This document shows positions 57,674 to 64,000 of a stretch of DNA of 64,000 bases, one piece after another. A model generated the notes under the pieces. That model saw only the letters and a list, made by a program, of their open reading frames with translations, was not told the DNA's origin and did no database searches. This DNA is from Branchiostoma floridae. Its lineage: Eukaryota; Chordata; Leptocardii; Amphioxiformes; Branchiostomatidae. The stretch spans positions 24,857,672 through 24,921,671 of the forward strand of contig NC_049984.1 in NCBI RefSeq assembly GCF_000003815.2, given 5' to 3'. The position numbers and the translations under genes were made by a program. Numbering within the stretch: position 1 is the first letter of the stretch; each line of letters opens with the position of its first letter.

Positions 57674-57862
57674 ACTCTCCAAGCACAGGTTATGCTCCGA
57701 CTTGTTTTAGACGTCATTTTTTGGCGTTTTTATCGGGCTTTCAATTTTGTTAGGTTGTCTTTGTCCGTTGGTCAAACTGAAAGCTGACAAAATGGAAAGC
57801 CCGGCAAAAACGCATAAAACGACGCCAAAAAAGAACCCTAACCTCTGCTTGGAGACCAAACA
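57674..57862. mobile_element. CTCTCCAAGCAGAGG MITE, full copy
   Basis: CTCTCCAAGCACAGGTTATG on the left and CCCTAACCTCTGCTTGGAGA on the right are inverted. Inner ATCGGGCTTTCAATTTTG and GGAAAGCCCGGCAAAAACG-like strings also pair. Same family as 11634-11838. Confidence 0.8.
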
Positions 57863-58315
57863 AACCCTTCTACTACACTTGAAATCACATTACAAATGTA
57901 AGATTAAAATTCAATGTGTTTGTCGTAACTTTTATATAAATGAATGAATGAAGTTGTCTATACATTTCCCTTTATTAAAATGAATAGATGTTAGGTGTAA
58001 AATGGGGCAGACCTAACTGTTCATCACAATAAGCACTTACAAAAAGAAAAATACCATGGCAAGTATCTGCTCGACCAATGAGATAGTGGCTGCCTATCTG
58101 TCAAATATTTGCACTCTCTTATTGGTTGAACCAAGGCTATGAAATTCACCTCCTTGGCTCAACTGTTAATTGTCATGCTATCATTGGTTGAACTGCCAAA
58201 TGCCATGCTTTCATTGGTTGAACTGCTAATTGTGATGGACAGTCCGGATGAGTCTATAGTCTACACTGATAAGCATTCATAAAAAAACAGCCAACACAGT
58301 ACTCAATATTAACAT

Positions 58316-58321
58316 TTTATT
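58316..58321 (-). terminator. Candidate poly(A) signal of the Cas gene
   Basis: AATAAA on the minus strand, 1.06 kb downstream of the Cas stop codon (59380). Another AATAAA lies near 57974. 58325-59379 is therefore the probable 3' UTR; no coding is seen there. Confidence 0.4.
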
Positions 58322-59379
58322 ATTCTGTGATTAGCAGTGCCATATACAGCTGGAGAGAATGTGTGAAAGTTCTACAAGACTACCAACCCCACTTTGCAAC
58401 TACCAATGTCAACCAACTAGGGTACAGTGTTTGTAAACAAGTCATTCCATTAACTAACATGGAATTATGAATCTCTTAGGCATAATCAGAGAATCCTTCA
58501 AGAAATTGTCCATGTACCCCTCTGGATTACATCGATAGCCACTTCGTTGTAAGCTCCGTTAATCAAAGCTCTTTCTACAAGAGACTGCCTGGCACGGAAA
58601 AAAGTACCTTAGTTTCATTCTCTCCACAGATGGCATACAGTGCTTTAGTCTTTTAGAGATCGTCTGTACAGTGCTAAGATGCGTTAAGTTCTGAGATTTT
58701 AAGTTCTGACACCTTAAGAATCTCATGGTTCTTCTGTGCTTTCTCTTTTAAAGTGGAAACTTTAAGTGATGCAAAAAACAAAAGGAAAACTTCAACATAA
58801 CTGTGTTAGGCTTATATATACACTGATTTACAAACATTCATAATCATTAAAGAATTACATTGCAATCTTGGCTTACCCTATGCCTAGATCTCAAAGACTT
58901 TCAATTAAATGGCTTTGCCCCATTGGCATTGCCAAAAACTTCTCAATATTGCATCTTATCTCAAACTCTCAAAATGCAACCACAAATCTGGTAATTTTTT
59001 TTCCGATACAAACTCTCTGCTTTCACACCTTTTTCTTCCTCAAAAATAGTCTAGATTAGTTAAGTACTTAGGTTCTATATTCCAATTTGAACGTGTTCTT
59101 ATACTTTCATGATCATCCTTGTATCATAAGTAGTATTTTTGCACAAAACATACATTTCTTTCAATAAATTTTCTCTTTCTCACAAAACAAAGATAGAGCA
59201 CAACATGTTCAAATGCAACTTTTAAGCTTGAGCGTGATCTCTCCTATGTACATTTTTTTTACCCTTCACAAAATTCTTGGTAAGTAAATACCATTTTCAT
59301 TGTGGATAATATCTGGGAAACGTGTCCCATTTACACAGCAATATTTTTGTAAGTACTGTACAGGCTTACGCTAGCTAGG

Positions 59380-61614
59380 CTACAATGTGGCTGCCTGGCC
59401 AACTGTAATGTTTAGTTGTTGTGACGCGTGAGAAATTTCCGTCACGCGATCTACCATATCCTGTAGGGCTGCGACCGATGGGTACTGTAGTGCCGCCGTT
59501 TTCGTAGCGCCGACCACCATCTTCAACGTGTCGCACAGCAAGTTGCTGCAGTGCATGATCTTATTGCGAATGTCATTGTGTTCCACGGAACGGAATAGAG
59601 TGTCCCCCACGAAAACCAGCTTGTGTGCCGCCAGGATGACAAACTTGCTGTGTGCAACAAAAATCTTGGGCGACTCGCTTCTCTCCACGCACGTGAAGAA
59701 CGCGTCGATGGCGTTCAGTAGCGTTGTCACGTGAGAGTTCATCTGTTGGCTGTAGAACACGAGGAGTTCTTTGTCTGTGCGGCAGAGTCGCGTGGGCCCC
59801 AGGTTGGCTGGGGGTGTCCAATTATTCATGTGGGACTCCACAGGCCTGGATACTTCCTGCTCAAGTTTCTCAAACTGGTGGACTTGGTCTTTCTCCATGT
59901 TTTCCTTCTCCACCCTCTGATGCTCCAGCAGTTTGCGCTGCTGACGTTCGAAGGCCTCCTTTTCCTGCAGGTGGACGTAGTCGTAATCCTCCATCCAGTC
60001 TTTGCTGTCGTTTTCGTACAGGTTTTCTTCCTCCTCGGTGTCGGCGATGCACGAGTCGTTGTCTGAGCTCTTCTCTTGAGGCGGCGGCGCAGGGAGGGGG
60101 CGAGACTGGACTTCTTTCTTTGAACTTTCTCTGGTGGGTTTCGATGATGTTTCCCCGTCGGCACTGTCCCCTCTCTTCAGCCACACCGGCTTCGGTTTGA
60201 GAGCTGGCTTGTCCGCATCGGGAGATAGCGGGGGAGAACCCTGCTGTTTCGCCATTTCTGCCACCGTCTTGGCACGTTTGAACAAGAGGAGCGAATTCCC
60301 GTGAATGAAGGACGCAAGCTGCTTCACGTCTTCTGGCACGCCGCGGGACGCTGACACAAACTGGTCCAAGTCGTCCGGCACCGTCGTGATCTGGTTCTTA
60401 ACCATACAGTCCATCGACCAATCGTTAGCCTCGAGGGCCTTGCTTGTCTTCACGAGAGCGTCGTGCGTGTCCTGCAGAGGCATGAGATGCCGCGACAACT
60501 TCTTGTGCAGGCTTCGGTCAGCTGCCTTCATGGAGTTGGCAATAGCACCGTGTGCGAACTCAATGAACTCTCCTAACGCCATCTTGACCTTTAGGCAGTT
60601 TGTCTTGACCTCCGCGCCGTTCTTCTCCATACTTTCTTTCTTGCGCCAGTCCTTGTTGACGAAGCTGAGCAATCGCGAGACCGCGTAGTCGACTTCGCTC
60701 TGAAGCTTTCCCAACAAGTCCATGGCAGCGTGCAGGTCAAGGTTCAGTTCCTTACCAGGCGGTATCATGGTAAGAGACTCGGATGATGTAGACGATGTCG
60801 TTGAAACCGATAGCCTGTTGAAACCGCTGTCCACCTCATCAAGGGAGCGCCGGGAGCTTGTGAAAGTCGTCGTACCGTTTGGCTGATCTCGCGACACCTG
60901 CGGTGGAACGTCGTACACGTAATCGTCATAGTCATCCTCCGTGTGTCCCGCCTTTTGCGGTGGAACAGCCATGACTTTGACTCCCGCGTCCTTGCTGGGA
61001 ACGTCATAGATCTCGGCAGGCGCGTTGTTCATTGGAATATCGTACACATCTTGCGGATACGCCTCCTTAGGAGGGGGAGGCTTGTCATAAACCTCCTCTG
61101 GATCCATCGATTTCTTCTTCGGAGAGTCTGGCACATCATATTCTAGGTCGCTCGGAAGCCGTTGGGTTCGCTTCAGTCGGGGCGGAGTGTCGTACGTCAT
61201 GCCGAGTTCACTGCCGCCTAGCGTAGACTTGGGAACGTCGTACACTTCAGTCGGCTCGAACGCCAGCTTATCCGACTTGGGAATGTCATAAACGTCTAAT
61301 ATCTCCATACTGGATCTGTTGGACTTTGGCATGTCGTACGTGTCTAAGATCTCCATGCTCGATCTGTTGGATCGCGGCGAATTGTACGTCTCCGAAGGCG
61401 GCTTGGAGGACATCTTGGAGGGGCTGTCGTAGATGTCGGGCCTCTGCTCTCTCTTGGGCAGGGTGTCGTAGAACTCCTGCGGGCCCCCGGAGTGTTGCCT
61501 GTTGTGGAGAGCGGCCTGTTGGCTGCGCTGGGGAGGGGTGTCGTAGGTCTCCTGCTCCAGTTTGGTCGGAGACTCGTAGTGGTACACCTGTCCTACTCGT
61601 CTGGGGGTCACCAC
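59380..61614 (-). CDS. p130Cas/NEDD9-family docking protein, large 3' exon
   Basis: One exon encodes the last 744 residues of a Cas scaffold, the Src/FAK substrate of integrin adhesion signalling. It starts at 61614 after the acceptor TCTGTTGACCCAG; the frame upstream of this is intron. Residues 1-245 are the substrate domain with about 13 YxxP motifs (YDTP, YDSP, YDMP, YDIP, YDVP, YDKP), docking sites for Crk SH2 once phosphorylated. Residues 290-455 form the serine-rich four-helix bundle. RPLPAPP (505-511) and YDYVHLQ (544-550) are the Src SH3 and SH2 ligands. Residues 575-744 are the FAT-like C-terminal domain (FEKLEQEVSRPVE, SPKIFVAHSKFVILAAHKLV, KTAALQYPS). The N-terminal SH3 domain is missing because its exon lies upstream of 64000. 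As an invertebrate gene it is probably pro-orthologous to vertebrate BCAR1, NEDD9 and EFS. Confidence 0.95.
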   Translation of the reverse strand: MVTPRRVGQVYHYESPTKLEQETYDTPPQRSQQAALHNRQHSGGPQEFYDTLPKREQRPDIYDSPSKMSSKPPSETYNSPRSNRSSMEILDTYDMPKSNRSSMEILDVYDIPKSDKLAFEPTEVYDVPKSTLGGSELGMTYDTPPRLKRTQRLPSDLEYDVPDSPKKKSMDPEEVYDKPPPPKEAYPQDVYDIPMNNAPAEIYDVPSKDAGVKVMAVPPQKAGHTEDDYDDYVYDVPPQVSRDQPNGTTTFTSSRRSLDEVDSGFNRLSVSTTSSTSSESLTMIPPGKELNLDLHAAMDLLGKLQSEVDYAVSRLLSFVNKDWRKKESMEKNGAEVKTNCLKVKMALGEFIEFAHGAIANSMKAADRSLHKKLSRHLMPLQDTHDALVKTSKALEANDWSMDCMVKNQITTVPDDLDQFVSASRGVPEDVKQLASFIHGNSLLLFKRAKTVAEMAKQQGSPPLSPDADKPALKPKPVWLKRGDSADGETSSKPTRESSKKEVQSRPLPAPPPQEKSSDNDSCIADTEEEENLYENDSKDWMEDYDYVHLQEKEAFERQQRKLLEHQRVEKENMEKDQVHQFEKLEQEVSRPVESHMNNWTPPANLGPTRLCRTDKELLVFYSQQMNSHVTTLLNAIDAFFTCVERSESPKIFVAHSKFVILAAHKLVFVGDTLFRSVEHNDIRNKIMHCSNLLCDTLKMVVGATKTAALQYPSVAALQDMVDRVTEISHASQQLNITVGQAATL

Positions 61615-64000
61615 CTGGGTCAACAGAGAGGTTAAAGGTCAGCAAAAGATTGCACTTGATGTAATCTACAGCAAAACTTAAGTTCCAAGAATATGCACAT
61701 TTGCAAGTTCACTCTATTGGATTATCATTTTTTCCGAGAGAGGACAACAAAAACAATGATGGAAACGAATTCAATTAAAGTACACAGATTTTCCCGAAAC
61801 TGCAACACACAACCACAATGTAGGTACAGAAATACATGTAGTTGGGAAAAATATGGGGGTTTGGGGACTCTTGGAACCCTGAAATCAAGGTGTTCAACAG
61901 ACAAAGTTGGAAAAATTTATGTTTAGTTCATTGTTCTCTCTTGAGACTATAATGTGGGGCATGATTTCTTTATTGCTCTTAACTTGTTGTTCTTTACTTG
62001 TTTATTGTTCAGAATTCTATTACTGTAAGTAGTGCCTATGATAGGCAATAAGGAAGAAGTGAAAAGTGGTCAGGATTTCCTATGGAGGCCAGCTGCCTTC
62101 CATAAACCACTCATTTGGGCAAACTTGCGATAACCACTACCTACAAGCGCTCCTACCCCGTCATTACCTACATTCTTCCACATACAGGTCATCTTTCAAA
62201 ACCCGGCTGACCACTCAGAAAAGGACAGTGTTCCAAGGTAGTAGTTAGTCCGACAAATCTGGGTATTGTTTGGTGACACCTTATATCAAAGCTCCACCTT
62301 CTTTATCATAGCCTATCATTACGAACATTCCGTAGGATAATAAGATTCGACGACTCACAATGGGACTTCTATACGCTGTCACAATTTTAACGACAGTCGT
62401 TTATGGCTGTAACAGCTTTAAGATTATTTTCTAACGGCTTTGAAATTATCTTGATGTGTCTTTAATGCAACTTTTCACAATGCTTTAACACTTTAAGGTA
62501 TTTGCCCAATCTTACGATGTTAATTTAAGTCTTCGTTCTTTACTGCTGGTCAAAATGGTCAAACACCTGTATATCACTCAACATCGTAATTGGGGTGCCT
62601 GACATGAGTCCATGACAGTGTAGAAATACTATACTTTAACTCTTCAAAGCACGTTAGTTCTCGAGGAAGTCTATAAAAAGACTCCAGTTTTTCGATTTGA
62701 ATAATTGTATGCCCAGATGGAAATATGATTTGGTTACCTGTACAACAAACATGTAGGTGTGTACGATTGATAAAATGAGACGGATATTTCTGTTTCTTCA
62801 AGATTTTCCTCCAGTTTAAATTAAGCCGAACCACTGCCCAGAAGTGGGACTGTTACTGTTCTGATAAAACACCTGGCTTCTCCTCAGTCATCAATTACGC
62901 TCCATTTGCGGGCATAATTGCTTTAGGACTGCTAATTAGCGTCACCCCTTCTATACAGCCCAATTATACAGCTTTTAAACCAGGCTACACCATCGATGAT
63001 CTTCGTCAAAAAGAATTTGGTTGCCAAACACATTTGACGTCCGTCCCGTCTTCCTGTGTTTAACAGGAAGTATTCAAGGTGACGGAGGACAGAAAAAGAG
63101 GCGACCAGAAAAACTACGGTAAACAGCGTAAGAAGGCAAACACGAGAATTCCTTCCGAAACCACATCTTGGGTGAAGAAAGGGAAGATACACCTAAGTGG
63201 CGGCCTGTTTGTACAGTATGTTTCAAGTATGTGTTGTGTCAACAGTGTACATTGGACCCCGTTTCCGCACCCAGTGTACAGATGTACCTGGGAAAATACC
63301 ATCAAACCTCTAAAGCATACTCAAGAAATCTCCATTCACTTCAAGGAATTTCTCCTGCCCACATTATTGATCTACAAGTGTGAGAAAAGTTCCTTTGGGT
63401 GTATCACAGAATGACACAGATCGGTGATTTTGTATTGCCTCCAATCGGCAACGGATCATTGCTGTTGTTCTAAAGCAATGGTTTGGAGAATGTCTACAGA
63501 GTTAGCGAAGTATGCCATACACCTGAGGCAACACAAACAAGTAACTAACACCTGTAACAAAATACCTTTTTTTCTTTCAAATCCGTGCGTACGATAACCT
63601 TTTCCAATATCCTTGTTGGTTTCATAGGGCAAAGACACATATTAGGATCTAGTATTTAGAAAACATGTCAAAACTATACATGTTCCTTTCATATTTGTGT
63701 GTTGTGGCTGGCTTGAATCCTGTTTTGACTGTGGAACTGACATTGGTATTCTTCAAACAAAAGACAGCAGTTGTTATTTGAGCAAAGTTTTCTTTGATTC
63801 TTCCGTTAACGTTTCAACGACCATCTGTCGTCTTTGTCAGTACAAAATGAAATGAATACTATCAGTGCCCTATGAACTACGCAGAGTCAGTGCAATCCGA
63901 ACTTAACCTATCGTGGTATGTGCTAGGATGCGTAACGAACGTTTCACGTTCGAAGACATTCCAGTGTCAAGTATTACGTCACAATAAAAGAGTTAAGTTC
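61615..64000 (-). other. Intron of the Cas gene, no exon recognised
   Basis: The SH3-encoding exon (expected ALYDN...-type start) is not visible on the minus strand here. The open frames at 62574-63192 and 63079-63414 lack recognisable domains. A TTTCAACGACCATCTGTCGT phrase at 63811-63830 belongs to a dispersed repeat motif. Confidence 0.55.

Noticed and set aside
61615-61623. A start codon for the Cas protein at 61623
   Set aside because: It would be TTG located in the splice acceptor region; the CAG acceptor at 61617-61615 and the missing SH3 domain show this is an internal exon.
59528-61664. Additional frames overlapping the Cas exon on either strand
   Set aside because: They are out-of-frame shadows of the well-supported Cas coding sequence.

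Overview
The window is animal nuclear DNA and most resembles an amphioxus (Branchiostoma) assembly. The reasons are multi-exon genes with GT-AG introns, an invertebrate Cas-family scaffold protein, a membrane C-type lectin and a YHYH-domain protein, set among many small inverted-repeat transposons, tRNA-derived SINEs, non-LTR retroelement 3' ends and CA or GATA simple repeats. The species is an inference. Four runs of N (3494-4226, 12666-12765, 52094-52518, 55554-55663) are assembly gaps.

Layout. 1-10 kb: no gene; interspersed repeats, a 1.33-kb tandem duplication around a gap, and a Tc1/mariner-type element. 10.1-16.5 kb: two tandem PLAC8/cornifelin-like genes (10324-10692 and 15599-15976, +). 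The duplication includes a proximal promoter-like element and 3' flank. Between the second copy's upstream element and its coding region lies a two-exon TTF-type zinc-finger gene (13095-15092, +) whose 48-bp coding minisatellite carries a perfect CRE (TGACGTCA) in every unit. 16.5-21.9 kb: repeats, including a four-fold ~340-bp tandem array. 21955-30323 (+): a six-exon type II membrane C-type lectin of 377 aa, with a transmembrane segment, a repetitive coiled-coil neck and an EPN/WND lectin domain. Its introns hold retroelement pieces and a hAT MITE with an intact 8-bp target duplication.

33463-44131 (-): a four-exon YHYH-domain protein of 273 aa with a signal peptide and a hydrophobic, GPI-anchor-like C terminus. 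Its 8.4-kb second intron is almost filled by a 7.5-kb foldback element (35578-43122). That element has terminal inverted repeats and two opposed arrays of ~89-bp units, each carrying a TGTGTCA-N7-TGACACA palindrome. Upstream of exon 1 are decayed tandem copies of the first exon and 5' flank, one of them split by an ~880-bp inverted-repeat element that recurs inverted at 56 kb. Next come a piggyBac-like element flanked by TTAA (45857-46829) and a ~150-180-bp minisatellite (46.9-48.3 kb).

50448-53378 (-): a NAT8/camello-like N-acetyltransferase of 226 aa in two coding exons. 54-58 kb: repeats only. 59380-61614 (-): one large exon (744 aa) encoding everything except the SH3 domain of a p130Cas/NEDD9-type docking protein; the SH3 exon lies beyond 64000. 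The genes do not form a pathway or operon; they are independent animal genes in a repeat-dense neighbourhood.
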